Shown here: positions 1-6,074 of the stretch, piece after piece
Layout: every line of letters begins with the position of its first letter
Numbering within the stretch: the stretch's first letter is position 1
Source of the DNA: CAYZUC01 sp964481705
Lineage (GTDB): Bacteria; Bacillota; Clostridia; Lachnospirales; Lachnospiraceae
Reading direction: 5' to 3'
DNA length: 7,467 bases
NCBI GenBank assembly: GCA_964481705.1
Contig: CAYZUC010000124.1
Coordinates: 1-7,467, forward strand
Made by a program: the position numbers and the translations under genes
Notes under the pieces: generated by a model
Databases searched by the model: none
Seen by the model: the letters and a program-made list of their open reading frames with translations, nothing else
Told to the model about the DNA's origin: nothing

Positions 1-391
1 TTTCATATACATAACGGATACGCGTCTTCATCAATTCATACTGCGTATTCTCTTCCTCAATAGCAGTATCGAGTTCTGATGATGTTACCTCAATCTGTGC
101 CTTTTTATCTGTTGCTCTGGATTCGAGATTGGCAAGTTTATTACTAACATTGGTAAGGTTTTGATTCAGATTGCTCAACTGTGATTGTAATTGAGCCTTT
201 GTATCCTTTAAATCGGATATCTTACCCGTTGTTTCAGAAAGCTTACTCTCCGCTTCTTCCTTTTCCTTTTGCGCATCCTTCAATTTCTCAGAGGTGGTCT
301 TGGCATACACATAGGTTGGGGCTATTTGTGACATCAGTGTCACAACCAGGAGCAAAACTATCCCTTTCTTCAAACGTTCGATTATAATCAC
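1..391 (-). CDS. Secreted coiled-coil protein of the PcsB/CwlO type, N-terminal part only
   Basis: Only the first 130 codons are in the window; the C-terminus lies beyond the left edge. The product starts with a basic end (ERLKK), a hydrophobic core (residues 10-24) and a likely signal-peptidase site after YVYA (residue 30). A long charged, Gln/Leu-rich coiled coil follows, ending in a stretch (YELMKTRIRYVYE) typical of the N-terminal domain of PcsB/CwlO/EnvC-like murein hydrolases or activators. In that family a C-terminal CHAP, NlpC/P60 or M23 domain normally follows; it cannot be seen here. It lies 20 nt downstream of the deaminase gene and is probably the last or a late gene of the operon. 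The start is uncertain: GTG at 391 has GGGAGG only 3 nt away, and an in-frame TTG at 373 would shorten the signal peptide. Confidence 0.8.
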   Translation of the reverse strand, partial: MIIIERLKKGIVLLLVVTLMSQIAPTYVYAKTTSEKLKDAQKEKEEAESKLSETTGKISDLKDTKAQLQSQLSNLNQNLTNVSNKLANLESRATDKKAQIEVTSSELDTAIEEENTQYELMKTRIRYVYE

Positions 392-411
392 CTGCCTCCC
401 GATTCCTTTTT

Positions 412-897
412 CTATAATGTTAACCTGATCTCACGACCTGTGTGTTGATACTGATAATACTGCACCCCTGCTGAATCCAGCATTCTTTTGGATGCAACGG
501 TCGATGGGGTGTCTTTATACTTATCACAATCATATACCACGCAGCGAATACCTGCCTGAATGATAGCTTTTGCACATTCGTTGCAAGGAAAAAGAGATAC
601 ATAAAGCTTGGAACCCTCCAGGCTTCCCCCACGATAGTTCAATATAGCGTTTAATTCACTGTGTGTTGTGTAAAAATACTTATTATCCAGCGGATCTCCC
701 TCTCTGCACCATGGGAAATCATCATCTGAACAACCCTTAGGAAATCCGTTGTATCCCATAGAAAGAATCTTATTGTCCTCGCTTACAATGCAAGCTCCTA
801 CCTGCGTATTAGGATCCTTTGAGCGCATACCCGACATGATTGCAACCCCCATGAAGTACTCATCCCAAGAAATGTAATCCTTTCTCTTCTCGTTCAT
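412..897 (-). CDS. comEB: ComEB-type dCMP deaminase
   Basis: This is a 161-aa zinc-dependent cytidine/deoxycytidylate deaminase, expected to convert dCMP to dUMP in the cytoplasm and so feed dTMP synthesis. The zinc site is visible: H79 and catalytic E81 in THSELNAIL, and C105 and C108 in PCNECAK. The early NTQVGACIV and GYNGFPKGC motifs are those of the dCMP deaminase/ComEB family, and the length fits. Despite its name, B. subtilis ComEB is not needed for DNA uptake. ATG at 897 is chosen because GGAGG lies 8 nt upstream. The ATG at 960 would add 21 atypical residues and overlap the end of rpiB. The gap to rpiB is 49 nt. The signature His is usually followed by Ala (HAE); here it is HSE, a mild change. 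Confidence 0.93.
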   Translation of the reverse strand: MNEKRKDYISWDEYFMGVAIMSGMRSKDPNTQVGACIVSEDNKILSMGYNGFPKGCSDDDFPWCREGDPLDNKYFYTTHSELNAILNYRGGSLEGSKLYVSLFPCNECAKAIIQAGIRCVVYDCDKYKDTPSTVASKRMLDSAGVQYYQYQHTGREIRLTL

Positions 898-946
898 ACC
901 CTTCTCCTCCGTATACTCTTCTCTTTCCCAGCAAAACCCAGCTTCT

Positions 947-1381
947 CTAGTCTTCATCAATCAGACGCACACGACGTACGTGACGTTCCCCTTCTGAAAA
1001 CTCAGTATCCATAAAGGTGTCTGTAATCGCGATAGCAAGTCCGGGACCCACAATATTAGCCCCAAGTGCAAGAACATTCGCATCATTATGAAGTCGTGTC
1101 ATTTTAGCTTCCAGTTCTGTCGTGCAGACCGCTGCACGGCACCCTTTCACACGATTTGCTGCCATGGAAATCCCAAGACCTGTTGTACAAATCACAATTC
1201 CTCTTTCACATTCTCCGCTCACGACAGCCTTTGCTACAGCCTTTCCAAAAACGGGATAATCACAGGACTGCTTATCCTGACATCCTACATCCAAAATATC
1301 ATATCCATTCTCTGCCAAATGCTCTCTAATCATCTGTTTTAAATCAAATCCACCATGATCACAACCAATTGCTATTTTCAT
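947..1381 (-). CDS. rpiB: Ribose-5-phosphate isomerase B (RpiB/LacAB family)
   Basis: This 144-aa cytosolic enzyme should interconvert ribose 5-phosphate and ribulose 5-phosphate in the non-oxidative pentose phosphate pathway. Visible family motifs are GCDHGGF (residues 6-12, with D8), the catalytic Cys65 in GIVICTTGLG, the AANRVKG phosphate/anion loop, and RLHNDANVLALG (residues 96-107). E. coli-type RpiB has CGTG at the active site; here it is CTTG, with the Cys and the following Thr kept. The related sugar-specific LacA/LacB subunits lack this Cys context, so RpiB is preferred. ATG 1381 is chosen because GGAG lies 5 nt upstream and the protein then starts with the conserved MKIAIG. The ATG at 1402 would add seven residues with no support. 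It sits 36 nt after sua5, an arrangement like the ywlC-ywlF region of Bacillus but without the ywlE phosphatase between them. Confidence 0.95.
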   Translation of the reverse strand: MKIAIGCDHGGFDLKQMIREHLAENGYDILDVGCQDKQSCDYPVFGKAVAKAVVSGECERGIVICTTGLGISMAANRVKGCRAAVCTTELEAKMTRLHNDANVLALGANIVGPGLAIAITDTFMDTEFSEGERHVRRVRLIDED

Positions 1382-1417
1382 CTTTTCTCCATTCTGAAGC
1401 ATCTCTTCGCCTCGTAA

Positions 1418-2500
1418 TCAGTACTTTCCATCTGCTGATACAATTTTATGACCTGCCGCCTTGAGTAAACGATTCATAATGGCCTGTCCCATATGCGGAG
1501 TATTAAACTCTTCTGAATAGATATAAGTCACTCCCATATCGTCAAACTCACGTAGTATTCCATACAAATGGCGCGCAATCGTCTCTTCTTCTGCCCTTGT
1601 CCCAATACTCTTCACAATATCACAGCGATAACAAGACTGGGTCTCATCGGTTGCTATGACTCCCACTTTTTCTCCTTCAGCCAGCTTCTCCGTCACTAAC
1701 TGATTAATTTTCTCAATGACTTCTTCGGTATTTCCTTCTACCAGAAAAAGCTCACCCTTAGGAGCATAATGCTTATATTTCATGCCCGGCGCTTTTGGTC
1801 TTGTACCATCTGCGAGAACACCTCCGATTGCCGGGTCGACATCCACACGTCCCAGCACCTCGCGAAGCATCTCAAGATTAATATACCCCGGACGCAATAG
1901 TGTAGGAACTTCACCGGTCAGGTCCACAATTGTTGATTCTATCCCAATGCCAACAGCACCACCATCTAAAATCATATCAATTCTGCCTTCCATATCATCC
2001 ATAACATGCATAGCTGTCGTAGGGCTTGGCTTACCGGAAGTATTTGCACTTGGTGCAGCAATGTAGCCGCCTGCAGCGCGAATAAAGTCGAGTGCCATTC
2101 TGTGATTGGGCATACGTACAGCAACCGTTTCCAAACCACCCGTCGTCTCATAGGGAATCACTTCATTCTTACGGAAAATCATAGTAAGCGGTCCTGGCCA
2201 AAAACGATTGGAAAGCTTTCTTGCCGCTTCCGGTATTTCCTGAACAATGGGCTCCAATGCATCAAAATCCGCGATATGTACAATCAGCGGATTATCCGAA
2301 GGTCTCCCTTTTGCCGCATAAATCCTGCCGCTTGCTTCCGGATTCTTAGCATCTCCACCAAGTCCATAAACCGTCTCTGTTGGAAAAGCAACCAGTCCTC
2401 CATTTAGAATAATGGTACCTGCTTCCTGCATGATTCTCTTATCCTCAGAAGTCCCTGTAATCTTACATAATCTCGTCTTCATTATTATCCCGCACAGCAT
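1418..2500 (-). CDS. sua5: Two-domain Sua5/YwlC threonylcarbamoyl-AMP synthase
   Basis: The product should make threonylcarbamoyl-AMP from Thr, bicarbonate and ATP, the first step of t6A modification at position 37 of ANN-decoding tRNAs. Numbered from ATG 2500 it is 360 aa. The YrdC catalytic domain (about 25-220) shows FPTETVYGLG (39-48), KGRPSDNPL (64-72), the WPGPLT motif (101-106) and PSANTSGKPSPT (150-161). The Sua5-specific linker APGMKYKHYAP (237-247) leads to the C-terminal domain, ending with IMNRLLKAA (341-349). That full length marks it as Sua5 rather than single-domain TsaC/YrdC. Two starts compete. ATG 2500 has AGGAG 5 nt upstream. ATG 2482 (MKTRLCK) looks more like the N-terminus usual in this family but has only a weak GGGA. 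A hairpin covers the first ATG (see the separate entry). The gap to cwlD is 39 nt. Confidence 0.95.
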   Translation of the reverse strand: MLCGIIMKTRLCKITGTSEDKRIMQEAGTIILNGGLVAFPTETVYGLGGDAKNPEASGRIYAAKGRPSDNPLIVHIADFDALEPIVQEIPEAARKLSNRFWPGPLTMIFRKNEVIPYETTGGLETVAVRMPNHRMALDFIRAAGGYIAAPSANTSGKPSPTTAMHVMDDMEGRIDMILDGGAVGIGIESTIVDLTGEVPTLLRPGYINLEMLREVLGRVDVDPAIGGVLADGTRPKAPGMKYKHYAPKGELFLVEGNTEEVIEKINQLVTEKLAEGEKVGVIATDETQSCYRCDIVKSIGTRAEEETIARHLYGILREFDDMGVTYIYSEEFNTPHMGQAIMNRLLKAAGHKIVSADGKY

Positions 2501-2510
2501 GTGCGCTCCT
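2491..2510 (-). promoter_or_regulatory. Hairpin over the first sua5 start codon, next to its SD
   Basis: On the minus strand, CGCACA-TGC-TGTGCG (2505-2491) is a perfect 6-bp inverted repeat with a 3-nt loop, and the upstream ATG (2500-2498) lies inside it. AGGAG (2510-2506) abuts its base. If the hairpin folds, the first ATG is masked and the SD sits an effective 8 nt (GGATAATA) from the second ATG at 2482. The sequence is plain; any role in start choice is inference. Confidence 0.45.
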
Positions 2511-2539
2511 ATCGCTCTTCATTATATCGCAGATGATTC

Positions 2540-3259
2540 TCATTTTCCATTCCTTTTGTCATTTTTATTGACATTGTCGAGATAGGTAAGGATTCCTTCT
2601 TTAATCGTTTGTGCCAGTTTCTCCTGATAATCCTCGTCGTTCAAGAAGGAAGCTTCCTTCCAATTACTCAAAAATCCACACTCGACAATAATGCAGGGAA
2701 CCGTAGTCTCCTTTAACAAATAGTAAGAATCGTTTGCTTTTGCCTCACGCTTGTTTTCGGGATCAATTTCTTCACGCATTTTTTCCTGCATCAAGGTTGC
2801 CAGATTTTTGCCTTCTACCGACTGTACATGATAGAATACCTGTGCTCCGGAGCAGGAAGAATCGTGAAAGCTATTCTGATGAATACTGACCACAAGGGTA
2901 GCATTTGATTCATTCATAATGGACAGTCTCTTTTTCAGGTCCTGCACCTTTCTGTTTCGGGACTTACGGTCACACAACATCTCATCCTTTTTTCGTGTCA
3001 TGACTACTGTAATATGATCCTTTTCGAGCAGCTTCTGCACTTTCTTGGCAATTGCGAGATTAATGTCTTTTTCCAAAGCCTGATTAATGCCAACTTTCCC
3101 AGGGTCATCCCCTCCATGTCCCGCGTCCAAAACTATGATATTCCCGGATACTTCTTTGCTCAAAGCATCTGTCATCTCATTTCCCTTGATAAAAACTAGA
3201 CAAAAGCCAATCAGAATTAGCATTCCTACCATCAGTTCCAATTTACGATTCCGATTCAT
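2540..3259 (-). CDS. cwlD: CwlD-type N-acetylmuramoyl-L-alanine amidase
   Basis: This is a 239-aa Amidase_3 family enzyme with one N-terminal membrane segment (about residues 8-24, an uncleaved anchor or signal) and the catalytic domain outside. The zinc ligands and catalytic residues are visible: H48 in VLDAGHGGDDPG, E63 in ALEKDIN, H127 in SIHQNSF and E193 in IVECGFLSN. Length and layout match B. subtilis CwlD (about 237 aa), with no SPOR, SH3 or LysM add-on. CwlD removes the stem peptide from MurNAc so that PdaA can form muramic-delta-lactam in the spore cortex, the mark read by germination enzymes. That implies a spore former, though a vegetative cell-wall role cannot be excluded. AAGGA lies 8 nt before the ATG. 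It is the first gene after the terminator at 3313-3340, so a promoter probably lies in 3260-3312. That stretch has an AT-rich CATATATATATG, but I find no convincing -35/-10 or sporulation-sigma match. Confidence 0.93.
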   Translation of the reverse strand: MNRNRKLELMVGMLILIGFCLVFIKGNEMTDALSKEVSGNIIVLDAGHGGDDPGKVGINQALEKDINLAIAKKVQKLLEKDHITVVMTRKKDEMLCDRKSRNRKVQDLKKRLSIMNESNATLVVSIHQNSFHDSSCSGAQVFYHVQSVEGKNLATLMQEKMREEIDPENKREAKANDSYYLLKETTVPCIIVECGFLSNWKEASFLNDEDYQEKLAQTIKEGILTYLDNVNKNDKRNGK

Positions 3260-3312
3260 CCTTCACTTCCTTATGAAAATAAGTGCTTTCCATATATATA
3301 TGAAGAAATGTA

Positions 3313-3340
3313 GAAAAAATGCAGGGCTGTTTGCCCTGCA
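3313..3340 (-). terminator. Intrinsic terminator after the GH18 gene
   Basis: On the minus strand TGCAGGGC and GCCCTGCA form a perfect 8-bp GC-rich stem with a 5-nt loop, followed by ATTTTTT. It begins 5 nt after the stop codon of the 3346-5001 gene and 54 nt before cwlD. It should therefore separate the GH18 transcript from the cwlD operon, at least in part. Confidence 0.92.
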
Positions 3341-3345
3341 CCTCG

Positions 3346-5001
3346 TTATCCTATTTCATTCATGTACTTCTGAATAATCTCCCATACCGATTGCTTCTCA
3401 AATCCCAGTTTCCAACAAGCTACGCCTGCCAGTTCATTCTTTTGAATCAGCTGCATCTTGACCTCAATAGACTGTTCATCCTCAAGCCACACTCTGTTTA
3501 GCGCTCCATCTGCTTCATACTGACCATAGTTCTGGCAGGTGACTTCATCCCATTCCGGTGTCACACCATGATCTGCAAGATTCTTTTCTGCGGTTGCCAT
3601 TCCTACTGCTTCACTTGAAATCTCCGTACCCTTTTCCGACCAGATACGAGTATAGAATGGTATTCCATTGATTATCTTGTTCGCCGGAACATCCTTTCGC
3701 GTATTCTCAATTCCTTCTCGAACAAAGTCAAGACTTGCTACCGAACCACTCTCGACAGAGCCGGCGTAATGCTCATCATAACCCATAATAATCACGTAAT
3801 CTGCAAATTTCCCCTGCACATCGCGATAGTAATGATTGGTATATTCTTTTGGAACATAATTATCGACAGACAAAACAATTCCCTTTTCTCTGCAGGGAAT
3901 ACTCAGCTCACGGATAAACTGCGCAAAATGAACTCCAGTTTCACCGGTAAGATTCTCGAAATCAATATTAATTCCATCCAACCCCAAATCCGTCGCTGCC
4001 ACAATCAGCTGGTTAATCAGGTTCTGACGGCGAGTCGTTGAAGACAATATATCAAAGCTGGAAATTTCAGTACTGAAATTATCAACCAATCCCCATACTT
4101 CCAATCCCTGATCATGTGCCTGCTGTACGTAGTCCGTGCTTCCAATATTGGAAATATTACCTTCATTGTCAATCAGGGAAAACCAAGTCGGAGAAATAAC
4201 ATTTAATCCGGAAGTTCCTGCTATCATATCACCCAAGGTTGAATTTGCATCCGCGTTGGTAAGCTGATGCCAGCCAAGTACAATTTTATGATCCCTTGTA
4301 TTACCTTTAAAAACCATCTCGGGAATATCCGTCACTGGTGTTTCTTCTTCCTCGCGATAATTATCTAATCTCTTATTCTCAACATAACCAATATATCCAT
4401 CGTTGGTCTTTACTTGGCTCCAGGTCTCCATCGGCTCAAGAATCTTAACTGTGTCACCGGCTTTAACCTCCGTCAACACTTCACTCTTTACCCCACCAAG
4501 TACACGAATCTGCGTATCTTTCTTTATATTTGCACAGCTAACTGTTCCCCACTGATACCGAATCTCCATATGGTTCGGGTCGCGATAAGTCTCAAACTCG
4601 ATATTGGAGAACTTCTTTACATAATCAATGGAAATATAAAGCTTCTCGTTCTTTTCGACAAACATGCCACTCTGTTCATCTGCACGAATTGTCTCCGTTG
4701 GAGTAGTATAAAGTAAGAGCTTTTCATTCGGATCAAAATAGAAGTTACTATTGAATAAGGAAGTAACTGTATCAAAATCAACATAATAATTATCTTTCCA
4801 AAGCAGTGCCTTTGTCTCTGAATACTGGTCATCCAGCATTAATGCAACCTCTTCTTCTGAGGTAAGTCCAAAATAAGAATATAAGTCTGCTTTTTTGGAA
4901 GAATAAGAATACTTCTGCAAAAGTCCTGTTGCCAGACTAATTACTACAACAATTACAATTAAAAATAAGGATATAAAAACGGGGATAAGTTTTCTCTTCA
5001 T
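3346..5001 (-). CDS. Membrane-anchored SH3 + GH18 glycosidase
   Basis: This 551-aa protein has an N-terminal membrane anchor (about residues 5-28) and an extracellular body. Residues about 45-150 resemble the copper-amine-oxidase-N-like stalk of clostridial wall proteins. A bacterial SH3-like domain lies at about 159-213 (IRVLGG...GDTVKIL...GYIGYVENKRL), then an acidic linker (EEEETP), then a GH18 barrel from about 237 to the end. The catalytic motif is DGINIDFE (342-349, proton donor E349), with MGYDEHYAGS (406-415) and a late ACWKLGFE. YDEH is shared with the YaaH/SleL/CotE spore-type GH18 enzymes, which cleave cortex glycan. Those usually carry LysM domains, so the orthology is open. The likely substrate is peptidoglycan or another N-acetylglucosamine polymer outside the cell. 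GGAGA lies 6 nt before the ATG. It is probably monocistronic, with its own promoter at 5148-5176 and a terminator at 3313-3340. Confidence 0.9.
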   Translation of the reverse strand: MKRKLIPVFISLFLIVIVVVISLATGLLQKYSYSSKKADLYSYFGLTSEEEVALMLDDQYSETKALLWKDNYYVDFDTVTSLFNSNFYFDPNEKLLLYTTPTETIRADEQSGMFVEKNEKLYISIDYVKKFSNIEFETYRDPNHMEIRYQWGTVSCANIKKDTQIRVLGGVKSEVLTEVKAGDTVKILEPMETWSQVKTNDGYIGYVENKRLDNYREEEETPVTDIPEMVFKGNTRDHKIVLGWHQLTNADANSTLGDMIAGTSGLNVISPTWFSLIDNEGNISNIGSTDYVQQAHDQGLEVWGLVDNFSTEISSFDILSSTTRRQNLINQLIVAATDLGLDGINIDFENLTGETGVHFAQFIRELSIPCREKGIVLSVDNYVPKEYTNHYYRDVQGKFADYVIIMGYDEHYAGSVESGSVASLDFVREGIENTRKDVPANKIINGIPFYTRIWSEKGTEISSEAVGMATAEKNLADHGVTPEWDEVTCQNYGQYEADGALNRVWLEDEQSIEVKMQLIQKNELAGVACWKLGFEKQSVWEIIQKYMNEIG

Positions 5002-5012
5002 GATATTTCTCC

Positions 5013-5105
5013 AGTTGCATAAACTATATTGTTACTAATTGCTGATTATCTCTGTGATACGTAACATACACCTTTTGATACAAATTGCTCCATTGCTGTG
5101 CAACT
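5013..5105 (-). promoter_or_regulatory. Nested inverted repeats in the GH18 leader
   Basis: The leader of about 140 nt between the promoter and the ATG holds AGTTGCA (5105-5099) and its exact complement TGCAACT (5019-5013), the latter directly before the GGAGA SD. Inside it is a second pair, TGTTAC and GTAACA. Together they could fold into a branched leader that places the SD at its base. I do not recognise a known riboswitch: there are no ydaO/c-di-AMP or GEMM signature elements. Confidence 0.35.
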
Positions 5106-5147
5106 CATAAAAGTATGATTGCTTACATCTTTCGACATCTGTATCAT

Positions 5148-5176
5148 AGTATATCAAAAATCTATTTCATAGTCAC
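5148..5176 (-). promoter_or_regulatory. Extended -10 sigma-A promoter for the GH18 gene
   Basis: Minus strand: -35 GTGACT (5176-5171), 17-nt spacer, -10 TATACT (5153-5148), with TGA before the -10 (extended -10 TGN). Transcription would begin near 5141, about 140 nt before the ATG at 5001. No sporulation-sigma promoter fits as well. Confidence 0.72.
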
Positions 5177-5214
5177 CCTAATTCCCCGAAAAAAACTTTA
5201 ATTTTCTTTTAACA

Positions 5215-5338
5215 GCCGATGATTCAACCACCCGAATCCATAGAATAAGATATCTTACTCTCCCACAATTTGAAGTTCTCTAACCCTGGCAAGAGGGGGC
5301 GCTTAGGCAGAGCAGCTTCTCATGATGTCCCAATCGGC
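5215..5338 (-). other. GC-rich intergenic island, possible structured RNA or 3'UTR
   Basis: No gene is seen between the 72-aa gene and the GH18 promoter (5177-5352). The part at about 5284-5345 is much richer in G+C than its flanks. Complementary ends GCCGAT (5338-5333) and ATCGGC (5220-5215) could close a structure of about 124 nt that contains the perfect palindrome TAAGATATCTTA (5246-5257) and a GATTC/GAATC pair. No promoter of its own was found, so it is most simply the 3' tail of the 72-aa gene transcript. I cannot match it to 6S, SRP, T-box or any riboswitch. Confidence 0.3.
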
Positions 5339-5352
5339 GTCATTCTAAGTAA

Positions 5353-5571
5353 TTAATAGTTATCAATACGATCATAACAGATCTGCTGCAGGCGGCCATT
5401 TTCATCCTGAACAAAATCAGCCATATAGTCGCTTTCCTCGTTCAGCATGACACTGCTGACTACTTCCTCCGGAGTTGCTTTTTGACCGGATATAAAGAGA
5501 GAAATTCCTTTACTCACAAGGTTATCCAGCGTCAGGAGCATATCCAGCCGTGCGCGCATATCATTATTCAT
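5353..5571 (-). CDS. 72-aa protein of unknown function
   Basis: I do not recognise a family. ATG 5571 is clear because AAGGAGG lies 5 nt upstream; the in-frame ATGs at 5592 and 5604 would add unsupported residues. The product is soluble, has no signal or membrane segment, and is acidic toward the C-terminus. It opens MNNDMRARLDMLLTLDNL, apparently helical. A middle part (LFISGQKATPEEVVSSVML) suggests a beta turn then helix, and it ends CYDRIDNY. It lies alone: mecA is divergent upstream, and the GH18 gene downstream has its own promoter, so it is likely expressed from the promoter at 5884-5913. A small regulatory or adaptor-like protein would fit its size, but nothing in the sequence shows a function. 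The strong SD and intact frame make it a credible gene. Confidence 0.7.
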   Translation of the reverse strand: MNNDMRARLDMLLTLDNLVSKGISLFISGQKATPEEVVSSVMLNEESDYMADFVQDENGRLQQICYDRIDNY

Positions 5572-5611
5572 TTGAACCTCCTTTCTTCTCATGCGTACAT
5601 CCAAAAGGAAT

Positions 5612-5627
5612 CGTGATATATTTCACG
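5612..5627. repeat. CRP/FNR-like palindrome CGTGA-N6-TCACG
   Basis: CGTGATATATTTCACG is symmetric at 14 of 16 positions and has the TGTGA-N6-TCACA geometry of CRP/FNR-family operators. It lies about 40 nt before the start of the 72-aa gene. If transcription starts near 5877 it would instead be in the RNA, as a hairpin upstream of the SD. Whether it is an operator or an RNA element is undecided. Confidence 0.35.
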
Positions 5628-5755
5628 CAAAAGAAAAATTTCGATAATACTTTCTGGCAAAAAAGCCGATAATAAAGATAAGAGATGCGAAACCTATGCT
5701 TGTGACAGTACGTTTTCTTTGGATTCTATTGTGTGTTTTATTAGGGATAAAACGA

Positions 5756-5771
5756 TGAGTCATATGACTCA
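5756..5771. repeat. Perfect 16-bp palindrome TGAGTCATATGACTCA
   Basis: The two 8-bp arms TGAGTCAT and ATGACTCA are exact complements with no spacer, a form typical of dimeric protein binding sites. It lies between the putative promoter at 5884-5913 and the 72-aa gene. The binding protein, if any, is unknown. Confidence 0.45.
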
Positions 5772-5778
5772 AATGACA

Positions 5779-5799
5779 TTTTCCGATGAACTCGGAAAA
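5779..5799. repeat. Stem-loop TTTTCCGA / TCGGAAAA
   Basis: An exact 8-bp inverted repeat with a 5-nt loop (TGAAC on the plus strand). T runs lie upstream and A runs downstream on either strand, the wrong order for an intrinsic terminator. It would be a hairpin in the leader of the 72-aa gene. Confidence 0.45.
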
Positions 5800-5883
5800 A
5801 AAGAACATCAATATGATGTGTAAAAAATGCTTTGAAAATACTTTATAAAGATGAATAAATAATCAACCATTGCCCCTTTCCGC

Positions 5884-5913
5884 ATCATAAATTAGCTTCA
5901 GGGCATCTCTCAA
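5884..5913 (-). promoter_or_regulatory. Sigma-A promoter pointing to the 72-aa gene
   Basis: Minus strand: -35 TTGAGA (5913-5908), 18-nt spacer, -10 TATGAT (5889-5884), each one base off consensus. A start near 5877 gives a leader of about 305 nt for the gene at 5571. No other good minus-strand promoter was found nearer the gene. The region 5572-6074 otherwise holds only the inverted repeats listed and the mecA promoter. Confidence 0.55.
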
Positions 5914-5996
5914 AAATTTTTATAACATACTTTTCCATTTAATGCAAGATATTTTATTAAAGTTTTCTAAAAAGGGGGCTCAGCAGGTCTGTCCTA

Positions 5997-6025
5997 TTGA
6001 CTTAAACGCCCATAAAGTATATACT
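5997..6025 (+). promoter_or_regulatory. Sigma-A promoter of mecA
   Basis: -35 TTGACT (5997-6002), exact 17-nt spacer, -10 TATACT (6020-6025). Transcription should start near 6032, about 43 nt before the ATG. No CtsR tandem repeat or CIRCE element was seen, so no Clp-type heat-shock control is visible. Confidence 0.85.
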
Positions 6026-6045
6026 TCAAATACCTATAAAGGGCT

Positions 6046-6069
6046 ATCCTACAATGAAAAGGATGTGAT
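6046..6069 (+). promoter_or_regulatory. mecA ribosome-binding site with hairpin and mini-ORF
   Basis: AAGGATGTGAT (6059-6069) matches the full anti-SD complement at 10 of 11 positions. ATCCT (6046-6050) can pair with AGGAT (6060-6064) and mask it. A four-codon frame ATG-AAA-AGG-ATG-TGA (6054-6068) overlaps the same bases, with only a weak AAGGG before it. The SD is solid; regulation by pairing or by the mini-ORF is a guess. Confidence 0.5.
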
Positions 6070-6074
6070 TCTAT

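Noticed and set aside
181..387. Plus-strand open frame opposite the PcsB-like gene
   Set aside because: It is antisense to a clear coiled-coil gene, has no ribosome-binding site, and its composition is that of a shadow frame.
2006..2407. 133-codon plus-strand frame inside sua5
   Set aside because: It is antisense to conserved Sua5 motifs, with no SD and no recognisable protein features.
5215..5345. T-box or other known riboswitch, suggested by GGGTGG in GATTCGGGTGGTTGAATC
   Set aside because: The T-box core needs GGGTGGNACCGCG with a following antiterminator/terminator and an amino-acid gene. None is present, and the GH18 promoter lies downstream of it.
5779..5802. TTTTCCGA/TCGGAAAA stem as a terminator
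   Set aside because: The T run precedes and the A run follows the stem on both strands, the reverse of an intrinsic terminator.
5623..5811. 62-codon minus-strand frame with a membrane-like end (SIGFASLIFIIGFF)
   Set aside because: It begins at TTG/ATG with no ribosome-binding site, has a composition unlike a gene in its first half, and lies in the inverted-repeat-rich leader of the 72-aa gene. A gene remnant is possible but not supported.
5971..5995. Similarity between AGGGGGCTCAGCAGG here and AGGGGGCGCTTAGGCAG near 5294
   Set aside because: The match is short and broken, at chance level for two G-rich stretches, so it was not called a repeat.
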